Source: Opitutus sp. GAS368 (GTDB taxonomy: Bacteria > Verrucomicrobiota > Verrucomicrobiia > Opitutales > Opitutaceae). Taken from it: a DNA stretch of 11,069 bases. Both the position numbers and the translations under genes were made by a program. The notes under the pieces are model-generated. The model was given only the letters and a program-made list of their open reading frames with translations, had not been told where the DNA came from and did no database searches. The number at the start of each line of letters is the position of its first letter. Position 1 is the stretch's first letter. The stretch is taken from the NCBI GenBank assembly GCA_945861235.1, contig CAMATV010000070.1:1-11069 (forward strand). Direction: 5' to 3'. This document shows, piece after piece, positions 1-7,084 of this stretch.

Positions 1-1327
1 CGTTCAGCACAAGATTTCCGGCCAATTCTACCTGTGAAGACTTGCTCTGGCCAAACGACTCCTGGAGCCGTTTGCGGCGGCCGAGCTGCGCAGCCGGCGC
101 ATTGAGCGCGAGAGAGATGTTATTGAGCAAATCCGCCGCATAGGCGCGGGCCGCGATCAGATAATTCGCCGATGAAATCGGCAGGGTCGCCCCGGCCGGA
201 TAGTAGCTGGGTGGCACGGTGATGCTCACCGCACCGAGGCCAGTGAGTTTTTGCGCTACCCGATTCTTGCTCCAATTGAAGTTCGTGCGCGTCGTCCAAG
301 TATCCGTGATCTTGGCCGTCAGTTCGGCATTGATTGTCTCGTAATCCGTGAACCGATGGTCGTTGTTCGAAACATAGTTAAACGAGCGGGGCAGCGGGTA
401 GTAGCTCAGAAACCCGGGATCGCTGTTGTCGAGCGCGTTGATCAAAACGCCCGTGGCGCTCAGGATTCCGCTGGCGGGCGGCAGCGCGACCACTTCCGTG
501 TTCGGCTTGATGTGCGCCTGAGGCGGCGTCTCCCGGCGCGAGAACCACTGGTAATCGACCGTCAGCGCGACTCGGTCCGAGATGCGCCACGTCACCACCG
601 GAGCCAAGACGGTCGTGCCCTGCTTGCCGGGTTTGATAAACTCGAAACCGTTTTCATAGGCGCCGTTGAAGCGAAACAGTAATTTCTTATCAACCAGCGG
701 TTGGTTAACATCGAGCGTCGTGCGCCAAAAACTCTGCGTGCCCACTTGTGCATTGACCGTGGTCGACGCTTTAGTTCCGGGCCGCTTCGTAATGTAGTTC
801 ACCGTACCGCCCGGCGCCACCTGTCCGTAAAGCACGGACGACGGACCTTTCACGACCTCGACGCGCTCGACCGTCAACGTGTCGATGTAGCCTTCGCCCA
901 CGAAACCGTTGTGCTGGGGAGCCTGATCAAAGCCGCGGATCGTGTAGACCGCGTTGCCGGCGTTAAACTCACGTCCCGCGCTCGTAACGCTCGGAGCATA
1001 CTGCACCACATCGAACAGGTCACGTGCGCCCACATCGGTGATGAATTGCTGCGTAAAAGCGCTGATCGAGAAAGGCAGGTCCTTGATCGGCGTATCGATC
1101 CGGGTGGCCGATACAGAATTGCCGGCACGGTAGCCTTTATCGGCCGAAGTGGTCACCTGAAACGTCGACAAGACAATCCTTTCTTCGGTGGCTGCCGCAG
1201 CGGGTGCGGCGGCTGGAGTTTGAGCGCGCAATCCGACTGCAGCGCACGCGAGCACCGCGCAGCTGACGCGGACAAAAACAGGTCGTGCCGAAGCAACGAC
1301 CCGGATGGTAGGGGAGGTTTTGGTCAT
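1..1327 (-). CDS. TonB-dependent siderophore-type outer-membrane receptor, N-terminal part (3' end beyond window)
   Basis: Reading the minus strand from the ATG at 1327-1325 gives 442 uninterrupted codons running off the window at base 1, so the stop and most of the beta-barrel are missing. Residues 1-36 look like a signal peptide (basic start, hydrophobic core VSCAVLACAAVGLRA, likely cleavage near AQ). Residues 48-58, EERIVLSTFQV, fit the TonB-box region of verrucomicrobial receptors. The plug follows: DLPFSISAFT, a YTIRGF segment, then the diagnostic KGPSSVLYGQVAPGGTVNYI from residue 160 and ITKRP. Residues after about 190 show alternating barrel strands. The family imports iron-siderophores or other scarce ligands across the outer membrane using TonB-ExbBD energy; the ligand cannot be read from this part. 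No strong Shine-Dalgarno is visible before the ATG. The 115-base gap to xseA suggests its own promoter. Family call is secure; substrate is unknown. Confidence 0.95.
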   Translation of the reverse strand, partial: MTKTSPTIRVVASARPVFVRVSCAVLACAAVGLRAQTPAAAPAAAATEERIVLSTFQVTTSADKGYRAGNSVSATRIDTPIKDLPFSISAFTQQFITDVGARDLFDVVQYAPSVTSAGREFNAGNAVYTIRGFDQAPQHNGFVGEGYIDTLTVERVEVVKGPSSVLYGQVAPGGTVNYITKRPGTKASTTVNAQVGTQSFWRTTLDVNQPLVDKKLLFRFNGAYENGFEFIKPGKQGTTVLAPVVTWRISDRVALTVDYQWFSRRETPPQAHIKPNTEVVALPPASGILSATGVLINALDNSDPGFLSYYPLPRSFNYVSNNDHRFTDYETINAELTAKITDTWTTRTNFNWSKNRVAQKLTGLGAVSITVPPSYYPAGATLPISSANYLIAARAYAADLLNNISLALNAPAAQLGRRKRLQESFGQSKSSQVELAGNLVLN

Positions 1328-1442
1328 AGGAAAAGGTGTCTCGGTAAACGGGCCGAACGGTCAGAGCGGCCCGCCAAGTCTGTGATCGTTGGTATCAACG
1401 CCTCACTGCCAAGCGAAATTCCCCGCCATTTCTCCACCCGAC
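1328..1442 (-). promoter_or_regulatory. Leader/promoter region of the TonB receptor, also the xseA 3' flank
   Basis: This 115-base gap separates the xseA stop from the receptor ATG, both on the minus strand. It holds a near-palindrome, CGTTG-GTAT-CAACG (1387-1400, 5-base arms, 4-base centre), which could be a regulator site, and a GGGCCG/CGGCCC inverted repeat (1350-1372, 11-base loop) that could end xseA transcription but lacks a T-run. I see no convincing -35/-10 pair and no Fur-box-like 19-mer. The regulatory role is inferred only from position. Confidence 0.3.
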
Positions 1443-2732
1443 CTACTCCGCCCGCATCTTCGTCACTCCGTCCGTAAACTCCGCCTGCAACACCTGTCCG
1501 GACTCCACTTCCGCCCGCCGACCGACCGGCTTTCCGGCCTCGTCGCGCAGGATCACAAAACCACGATTCAACACCGAAGCCGGACTCGCTGCCTGCAACC
1601 GCTTCCACAGGGAGAGCAGGCGATGCGATTCCGTCTGCACACGAAATTCCGGCGAAACCCGCGCCAACGCCGCCCGTACCTCACCCAGCTGTTGCCGCCG
1701 CACCTGTACCGACGTGCGCAACGCCGCCCCCAGCCGGTTCGAAATATCATCGAGTCGCAAAAACCCTTGTTCGATTTGCGCCTCCGGTGACAACAACCTC
1801 AACCGCGACCGCGCGTGGTCCACTCGCTCACCCGCCCGCGCCACCGCACCGTCGAGCCATGCCGTCATCGCGTCGTCCGCCTGCGCCGCACGTTGCGCAC
1901 ACGCCACAAATTCACTCGAGATCAGCTCCGCCGCCGCGCTCGGTGTCTCCGCCCGCCGGTCCGCCGCAAAATCGCACAGCGTAAAATCAATTTCGTGCCC
2001 CACCGCCGAAATCACCGGCACCGTGCACGCCGCCACCGCCCGCACGAGCACCTCTTCGTTAAAGGCCCACAGATCCTCCAAACTTCCGCCGCCGCGCCCA
2101 ATCACCATGACGTCAAAAATACCCAGCTCCTGCGCGAGCGCCACCATCGCGGCCATTTCCGCCGCCGCACCTTCACCCTGCACTTTCGCCGGCAACACCA
2201 CCACCCGTCCGCGCCAACCGCGTCGCATCAAAATCCGCATAAAATCCTGCACCGCCGCTCCCGTCGGTGACGTAATAAAACCCACGCACGCGGGCATCGC
2301 GGGAATCGCCCGCTTCGTTTCCACCGCAAACAATCCCTCCGCCGCGAGTCGCGCCTTCAGCGCCTCAAATTCGCGCTGCAATTTCCCCACCCCATCCTCG
2401 ATCACGACGCGCACGATCAGCTGATACTGCCCGCGCGCCTCGTAAACATTCACCTCGCCATACACGACGACCTGCGTGCCTTCGCGGAGCTTCACCGTCT
2501 GCCGCGCCGCATCGCCGCGAAACATCACCGCACTCAACTGCGCCCCCGCATCTTTCAGAGAAAAATACACGTGCCCACTCGCCTGCGCCCGCACGTTCGT
2601 TACCTCACCCCGCACCCATCCAGGGCGCAGCCCGCTTTCGAGCAGCGTCTTTACGCGCCGCGTAAACCCGCTCACCGACTCGATTTCCGCCCCCGCATCA
2701 CCCGCGAACAAGGACTCGTCCCGCGTCTTCAT
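1443..2732 (-). CDS. xseA: Exodeoxyribonuclease VII large subunit XseA
   Basis: Exonuclease VII degrades single-stranded DNA in the cytoplasm; XseA is the catalytic chain and works with several copies of small XseB, which is not in this window. From the ATG at 2732 the protein is 429 residues (E. coli XseA is 456). An OB-fold occupies about residues 19-115 (WVRGEVTNV at 39, GHVYFSLKD at 53). The nuclease domain has the family motifs ITSPTGAAVQD (153-163), GRGGGSLEDLWAFNE (212-226) and AVGHEIDFTLCDFAADRRAETP (243-264). A shortened coiled-coil region precedes the C-terminal LNRGFVILRD and DGVTKM segments. I prefer ATG 2732 because it lies one base past the stop of the upstream gene (TGACATG), suggesting coupled translation. 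An in-frame ATG at 2780 would add 16 Arg-rich residues unlike the family and overlap the upstream gene by 47 bases. Neither start has a clear Shine-Dalgarno. Confidence 0.95.
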   Translation of the reverse strand: MKTRDESLFAGDAGAEIESVSGFTRRVKTLLESGLRPGWVRGEVTNVRAQASGHVYFSLKDAGAQLSAVMFRGDAARQTVKLREGTQVVVYGEVNVYEARGQYQLIVRVVIEDGVGKLQREFEALKARLAAEGLFAVETKRAIPAMPACVGFITSPTGAAVQDFMRILMRRGWRGRVVVLPAKVQGEGAAAEMAAMVALAQELGIFDVMVIGRGGGSLEDLWAFNEEVLVRAVAACTVPVISAVGHEIDFTLCDFAADRRAETPSAAAELISSEFVACAQRAAQADDAMTAWLDGAVARAGERVDHARSRLRLLSPEAQIEQGFLRLDDISNRLGAALRTSVQVRRQQLGEVRAALARVSPEFRVQTESHRLLSLWKRLQAASPASVLNRGFVILRDEAGKPVGRRAEVESGQVLQAEFTDGVTKMRAE

Positions 2733-2733
2733 G

Positions 2734-3459
2734 TCACGCGTCACCGACCGGCGGCGCCCCGGTCGCCTTCTTTGCTCCATAGTGATTTCGCAGCAAATGC
2801 GTGCCGACCGCCAGCATCGCGATCAGGAGCGCCGCCGTGAGCGCCATTTTACCGCGACCGTGATTCAACGCGTCCCCAAACAAAATAAACGCGACATTGA
2901 GCGAACCCTGAATCGCGACCGAGACGCAGAGATAACGCACGAACGGCACGTCTGCGAGACCGAGCAAATAGTTCTGCACGAAAAACGGGACCACCGGTGT
3001 CACCCGGATCAAAACGATCAAATCGGTGACATCACCCGTCTCGACCGTCGGCAGCGTATAGCCAAACCGCGCCAAGAGCCGCGCGCACAGCGGACGCAAC
3101 CAGCGCCGCGCGAGCCAATACGTCAGGGTCAGATTGAAGGTGATCGCGGCCAGACCCAACATCGTGACGACGGGCAAGCCCAACCGCTCGCCGAAAACCG
3201 GACCTGCCGCCAACGCAAAGGGACTGTTCGGCACGCCCAGCCCCGGCAGCACCGCCATCGCACTGAAAAACACGACCGGCCCCGCGGCTGACATCCGCCC
3301 CACCAACGCCGTCTTGAGCTGCAGCGCCGCATCGAGGGCCACCCGCCAGCCCACGAAATACACGACCGCCAAACCAATCGCCCCACACAGCAATGCACCC
3401 ACCGCCAATTGCTTGAGCGGCAGCTTTTTTTTCTCCCCGAAAACTTCGGACGACGACAT
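2734..3459 (-). CDS. TVP38/TMEM64 (VTT/DedA superfamily) inner-membrane protein
   Basis: The 241-residue protein from ATG 3459 starts with a short basic segment (GEKKKLPLK), then a membrane helix at about 18-37. The VTT/SNARE-associated core is clear: VLPGLGVPNSPFALAAGPVFG (70-90) with the proline-rich re-entrant loop, a helix ending in TYWLARRWLRP (113-123), and RVTPVVPFFVQNYLLG (152-167), the second Pro/Phe loop typical of the family. One or two further helices follow. Family members sit in the inner membrane; some DedA-superfamily proteins take part in lipid-carrier or phospholipid scrambling, but TVP38-type bacterial members are largely uncharacterised, so no substrate is assigned. It lies directly upstream of xseA with one spacer base. 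A TTG at 3507 would extend it by 16 residues; I prefer the ATG, which is preceded by GGTGGA, although the spacing is short. It is transcribed away from the polysaccharide operon. Confidence 0.88.
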   Translation of the reverse strand: MSSSEVFGEKKKLPLKQLAVGALLCGAIGLAVVYFVGWRVALDAALQLKTALVGRMSAAGPVVFFSAMAVLPGLGVPNSPFALAAGPVFGERLGLPVVTMLGLAAITFNLTLTYWLARRWLRPLCARLLARFGYTLPTVETGDVTDLIVLIRVTPVVPFFVQNYLLGLADVPFVRYLCVSVAIQGSLNVAFILFGDALNHGRGKMALTAALLIAMLAVGTHLLRNHYGAKKATGAPPVGDA

Positions 3460-3547
3460 TCCACCAGCCTGCCCGCCCGCCCGCGACACCGTCAAGCGCT
3501 CCGCCAAGCTTGCCCGCCTTGAGCCCCGCCGCTCTCATCCCGCTCTC
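3460..3547. promoter_or_regulatory. Divergent intergenic region between the TVP38-type gene and the polysaccharide operon
   Basis: These 88 bases lie between two divergent starts, so promoters for both directions should be here or just inside the genes. The sequence is very C-rich on the plus strand, with a CCCG run (3471-3484) and a direct repeat CGCTCTCAT ending at 3538 and again at the plus-strand ATG. TTGCCC (3510-3515) and TCTCAT (3533-3538) with a 17-base spacer is the best sigma-70-like pair for the plus strand, but it is weak. No Shine-Dalgarno precedes the ATG at 3548. Confidence 0.35.
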
Positions 3548-5566
3548 ATGACGCGCCCCGCCGCCGCCTCCGCCCCCGCGCCCCCGTCGGGCCTGCTCCC
3601 GGCGATCGGCGTCGTCGGACTCGCGTGTCTCGCCGTCATCACCTTCGCGAGCCCCGGCGCCACCCGGATGTTCGCCTGGCCTTGGTCGCTCGGCTACGCC
3701 GGCGCCCTGCTCGCCCCAGTGCTCGTCCTGCTCCTTCACGCCTTCTCCGCGCAACGCCGCCTCGTCCTCCCGTCCCGTCCGTGGTGCTTCGGCGCACTCG
3801 CCTCCGCGTGCGCCGTGTTGGTTTCAGCGCTCGCCAGCCCTTATCGCGGTTCAAGCCTGCTCTGGTCCGCCCCTTTCCTCGCCGCCGTCGCCGTTTTCTT
3901 CGTCGTCCATCACGCCCGCCACCACGACCTCGTCCGGCCCGCTCGCCTCGATCTTCTCGTCGGCCTCTTTTTTGCCGCCACCATGCTCGTGAGCCTCGCA
4001 CTCTGGTTACCCACGCTGCCCGGACGCTCTCTTCAGCTCATCGCCGCTGCGCGCAACCCGTTTCCGCTCGGCCATACCAACTACACCGCCGGCCTCGCCC
4101 TCCTCGCCTTGCCGTGGTTCGGCGTCCTCGCCGCGCGCGCCCGCGGCCTCCCTCGTGCTAGCTGGTCGTCCGCTCTCGTCGTCACCCTCGTCCTGCTAAT
4201 CAGCAGTGGCAGCCGTGCCGCCGTGCCCGCCCTCGCCGCCCTCGGACTCGTCGCGCTCCTCGTCGCGCCTCTCCCACGCCGAAAAAAAATCGTCCTGCTC
4301 CTCGCCCTGCCCCTCGTCGCGTTCGCGTTCGCCGTCGCCCACCCGCGCACGCGCGCGATGTTCGCCCCCGCCGACCCCGCCGCCGCGCCCAATCTCAGCA
4401 ACGTCCAACGCTCGGCCATGCTCACCTCCGCCGCCCGCATGGGTCAGGACCGCCCGTGGTTCGGCTGGGGTCCCGGCACCACCCCGCTCGCGTATCCACG
4501 TTACCGAGTCGGCCTCGACGGTGGCGCCGAGAACGTCCTCCAACTGCACTGCACTCCCGCCCAACTCTGGGCCGAATTCGGGGCCGCCGGACTCGCCTGC
4601 GCCCTCGCCTTCACCACCCTCGCACTCCGCGCCTTTGTTCGCTCCCCGACGCCCTCCCCCGCGGCCCTCGCGCTCGTCGGCTACGCCGTCTTCTCGCTCG
4701 CCGACTGGCAACTCGACGTCCCCGTTTTCGCTTTCGCCGTCGCCCTCTGCCTCGCCCACCTCGCTCCACCCGCGCCGTCCTCGTCACTCAGCCCCCGCCT
4801 CATCGGTTTCTTCACTCTCGGCGCGCTCGCGGTCGTCGTGCTGCTCGGCCGCCCTGACCCCACGCCCGCCCTCAACATCCGCGCCCTCGCCCTCGCCCGC
4901 ACCAGTACGCCCGCCACCACCACCGACGCCATCGCCCTCCTCCGCGAATCCCTCGCCCTCAATCCCGACCAAGAAATCGCCCACTTCAACCTCGGCTGGC
5001 TGCTCCTCATCGCCGACCCCGCCGCCGCCGAACGCGCCTTCGACGACGCCCTCCATCTCGTTCCCGACAAAGGCGGCGTCTACTTCGGCCTCGGCCTCGC
5101 CCGCCTCAATCAAAACCGCCCCGCCGCCGCCGCCCGCGCCTTCGCCCTCGAATGCCTCAACGACCCCGCGTTTCTCTCGTCCCCTTGGTGGCGCGAACCC
5201 GCCGTCGCCGCCGTCCTCCCCAACACCCGCGCCGAGTTCGCCCACCTCGCCTCGCTCGCCGCCACCGCTCTGGAAAAACGTCCGCACTCCGCCTGGGCCG
5301 CCGCGCAACTCCCTCGCGTCGCCGCCCTCGCCCCCCACCTCGGCGCACTCCCCGCCGACCCCGAACGCTCCTACCGCCGCGAACGCACCGCCTACCCCGT
5401 CCTCGTCCGCAACCTCGACCTCCCCCCACCACTCGACCTCTACGACGTCCGCGAATTCCTCTCTCCGTCGCTCTCCGCTTCCCCCCTTCCCCTCAAATCC
5501 TGGCTCCCCAATTCCCTCCTCCTCGAACTCCTCGACGCCCCCACCGCCCCACCCATGAGACATTAG
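3548..5566 (+). CDS. O-antigen ligase/polymerase family membrane protein (Wzy_C/WaaL-like) with C-terminal TPR domain
   Basis: The 672-residue protein starts at ATG 3548; the open frame upstream lies antisense to the TVP38-type gene and is not protein-like. About ten or more hydrophobic helices fill residues 1-435. The family signature is visible: LGHTNYTAG (about 174-182), SSGSRAAVP (219-227, with the conserved Arg), DRPWFGWGPGT (301-311), and the large periplasmic loop ending in LHCTPAQLWAEFG. His334 lies nine residues before Glu343, matching the H-N-x-x-L-Q spacing of the catalytic-loop histidine in WaaL-type ligases. Residues about 460-540 carry two or three TPR units (ALLRESLALNPDQEIAHFNL, AFDDALHLVP, GVYFGLGLARL). 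The family transfers or polymerises undecaprenyl-linked glycans on the periplasmic face; ligase, polymerase and protein O-glycosylase cannot be separated by sequence alone. The C-terminus is rich in Ser, Pro and Leu. First gene of the plus-strand operon. Confidence 0.88.
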   Translation: MTRPAAASAPAPPSGLLPAIGVVGLACLAVITFASPGATRMFAWPWSLGYAGALLAPVLVLLLHAFSAQRRLVLPSRPWCFGALASACAVLVSALASPYRGSSLLWSAPFLAAVAVFFVVHHARHHDLVRPARLDLLVGLFFAATMLVSLALWLPTLPGRSLQLIAAARNPFPLGHTNYTAGLALLALPWFGVLAARARGLPRASWSSALVVTLVLLISSGSRAAVPALAALGLVALLVAPLPRRKKIVLLLALPLVAFAFAVAHPRTRAMFAPADPAAAPNLSNVQRSAMLTSAARMGQDRPWFGWGPGTTPLAYPRYRVGLDGGAENVLQLHCTPAQLWAEFGAAGLACALAFTTLALRAFVRSPTPSPAALALVGYAVFSLADWQLDVPVFAFAVALCLAHLAPPAPSSSLSPRLIGFFTLGALAVVVLLGRPDPTPALNIRALALARTSTPATTTDAIALLRESLALNPDQEIAHFNLGWLLLIADPAAAERAFDDALHLVPDKGGVYFGLGLARLNQNRPAAAARAFALECLNDPAFLSSPWWREPAVAAVLPNTRAEFAHLASLAATALEKRPHSAWAAAQLPRVAALAPHLGALPADPERSYRRERTAYPVLVRNLDLPPPLDLYDVREFLSPSLSASPLPLKSWLPNSLLLELLDAPTAPPMRH

Positions 5567-5567
5567 C

Positions 5568-5602
5568 CCTTGGTCCTTGCTCCTTGGTCCTTGGTCCTTC
5601 CT
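5568..5602 (+). repeat. Imperfect tandem heptamer (CCTTGGT)x5 at the start of the phosphotransferase gene
   Basis: Five units in a row: CCTTGGT, CCTTGCT, CCTTGGT, CCTTGGT, CCTTCCT. The array begins one base after the ligase stop and covers the place where the next gene's ribosome-binding site would be expected. It contains a TTG at 5584 in the frame of the next gene. Seven is not a multiple of three, so gain or loss of one unit changes the frame of anything started inside the array. Confidence 0.85.
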
Positions 5603-5616
5603 ACCTCCTCTTCCCT

Positions 5617-7077
5617 TTGTCCCGCGCCACCTCCAACGCCCTCCGCGAAACCGTCGTCCCGCTCACGCTCCTCGCGGGCGACACCGCCCTCACCTTTGCC
5701 GGCCTCACCCTCGGTTACTGGGTCCGCTACGCCTCGCCCCTCGCCCCGTCCTCCGGCACCGGCCTTTTCATTCCCGTCCCCGACGCCACTTTCGGCCGCT
5801 ACCTTCCGCTCCTCCTCGTCGGCGTCGCCCTCCTCGTCGCCGCCTTCGCGCAATTCGGCCTCTACGACACCCGCCTCCTCCTGCGCCGCTACCAGTCGCT
5901 CAACGCCATCCTCAAGGGCGCCGCCTTCTGGCTCCTCGCCTACCTCGGCTTTTCCCTCGTCCTCAAATTCGACCCGCCGATCTCGCGCCTCTTCGTCGTC
6001 ATCGCGTTCGTCTGCGTCGTCGCCCTCCTTTTCCTCTGGCGCTCTCTCGCCTACGCCGTCGTCACCCACACCGCGCTCCTCGGCCACGTCCGCCGCCGCG
6101 CCCTCATTTTCGGTGCCAACGACCACGCCTCCGCCCTCGTCGCCGAACTCCAACGCGACCCCTCCCACCCCTACGCCTTCGCCGGCCTCATCACCCTGCC
6201 TCTCGCCGTCTCCCCATCTCGCGCTTCCCCCCTCGCTCGCTCGCCCCCTGCTCCATCAGCCGCCACCGACCTCCTCGCGCAACTCGCCGCCGCCCGCGCC
6301 GACATCCTCATCGTCGCCAGCCCCGACCTCCCCCCCGCCGAACTCGCGCGCATCGTCGAAACCTGCGAACGCGCCTACGTCGAGTGGAAGCTCGTCCCCG
6401 GCGCCTTCGACATCTTCCTCAGCGGCCTCCGCCTCCAGACCATCGGTCGCATCCCCGTCCTCGGCATCGAAGAACTCGCCATCCACCGCCTCCTCAACCG
6501 CGCCCTCAAACGCACCTTCGACCTCCTCGGAGCCATCATCGGCCTCCTCGCCTCCGCCCCCTGCGTCCTCGTCCTCGCTGCCCTCCTCAAACGCGAGTCG
6601 CCCCGCGGCCCCGTCTTCTTCCGCCAGATCCGCATCGGCGCCGACCACCGCCCCTTCACCCTCTACAAACTCCGCAGTATGGCCCCCGACGCCGCCGCGA
6701 CCGACGCCGCCCAGCAAAGCACCCCGCGCGACGACCCCCGCCTCCTCCGCCTCGGCGCCTTCATGCGCCGCTGGAACCTCGACGAACTCCCCCAATATTG
6801 GAACGTCCTCCGCGGCGACATGAGCCTCGTCGGCCCTCGCCCCGAACGCCCGCACCACGTCGATCACCTCGCGCACGCTATCCCCCACTATCAACCGCGC
6901 CACATCGTCAAACCCGGCATGACCGGCTGGGCCCAGGTCAACGGCCTGCGCGGCGACACCGACCTCGCCGCCCGCGCGCAACACGACATCTACTACATCG
7001 AAAACTGGTCCCTCTGGCTCGACGTCCAGATCATCCTCCTCACCTTCGCCCGCTGGCGCGGCACCAACGGCTACTGA
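5617..7077 (+). CDS. Polyprenyl-phosphate sugar-1-phosphate transferase (WcaJ/WbaP type)
   Basis: Members of this family move hexose-1-phosphate from a UDP-sugar to undecaprenyl phosphate, starting exopolysaccharide or O-antigen units at the inner membrane. From TTG 5617 the protein is 486 residues, close to WcaJ (464). The N-terminus has about four helices, then a Rossmann-like segment (RRRALIFGANDHASALVAEL). The C-terminal catalytic domain starts near residue 298 (KRTFDLLGA) and shows VFFRQIRIG (333), YKLRSM (350), the LDELPQYWNVLRGDMSLVGP box (388-407) with the Asp389-Glu390 pair equivalent to the catalytic DE of PglC, GPRPE (406) and KPGMTGWAQVNG (432). The start is uncertain: no ATG or GTG exists near the N-terminal helix, so TTG 5617 or TTG 5584 inside the heptamer repeat must serve. 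There is no visible Shine-Dalgarno. A Pro/Ser-rich insert occupies about residues 197-216 of the Rossmann part. Donor sugar unknown. Confidence 0.93.
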   Translation: MSRATSNALRETVVPLTLLAGDTALTFAGLTLGYWVRYASPLAPSSGTGLFIPVPDATFGRYLPLLLVGVALLVAAFAQFGLYDTRLLLRRYQSLNAILKGAAFWLLAYLGFSLVLKFDPPISRLFVVIAFVCVVALLFLWRSLAYAVVTHTALLGHVRRRALIFGANDHASALVAELQRDPSHPYAFAGLITLPLAVSPSRASPLARSPPAPSAATDLLAQLAAARADILIVASPDLPPAELARIVETCERAYVEWKLVPGAFDIFLSGLRLQTIGRIPVLGIEELAIHRLLNRALKRTFDLLGAIIGLLASAPCVLVLAALLKRESPRGPVFFRQIRIGADHRPFTLYKLRSMAPDAAATDAAQQSTPRDDPRLLRLGAFMRRWNLDELPQYWNVLRGDMSLVGPRPERPHHVDHLAHAIPHYQPRHIVKPGMTGWAQVNGLRGDTDLAARAQHDIYYIENWSLWLDVQIILLTFARWRGTNGY

Positions 7078-7084
7078 TCCAGCG

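Noticed and set aside
1350..1372. GGGCCG/CGGCCC inverted repeat as an intrinsic terminator after xseA
   Set aside because: The stem is only six base pairs with an 11-base loop and there is no T-run on either strand.
251..1477. Plus-strand open frames across the receptor region
   Set aside because: They oppose an uninterrupted TonB-receptor reading frame with textbook plug motifs and have no recognisable features of their own.
2733..2780. ATG at 2780 as the xseA start
   Set aside because: Adds 16 Arg-rich residues without family similarity and overlaps the upstream gene; kept as a less likely alternative.
3134..3547. Upstream in-frame extension of the ligase gene (138 extra residues)
   Set aside because: It lies antisense to the well-supported TVP38-type gene and has no family resemblance or signal; the ATG at 3548 directly precedes the first membrane helix.
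4206..5558. 450-residue Ser/Pro-rich plus frame, and the Gly/Glu-rich minus frame 4784-5563
   Set aside because: Both are shadows of the ligase gene, which has clear family motifs in its own frame.
5152..5616. ATG at 5152 as the transferase start
   Set aside because: The 155 extra residues are an Arg/Pro-rich shadow of the ligase frame, far longer than family N-termini; the first helix begins just after 5617.
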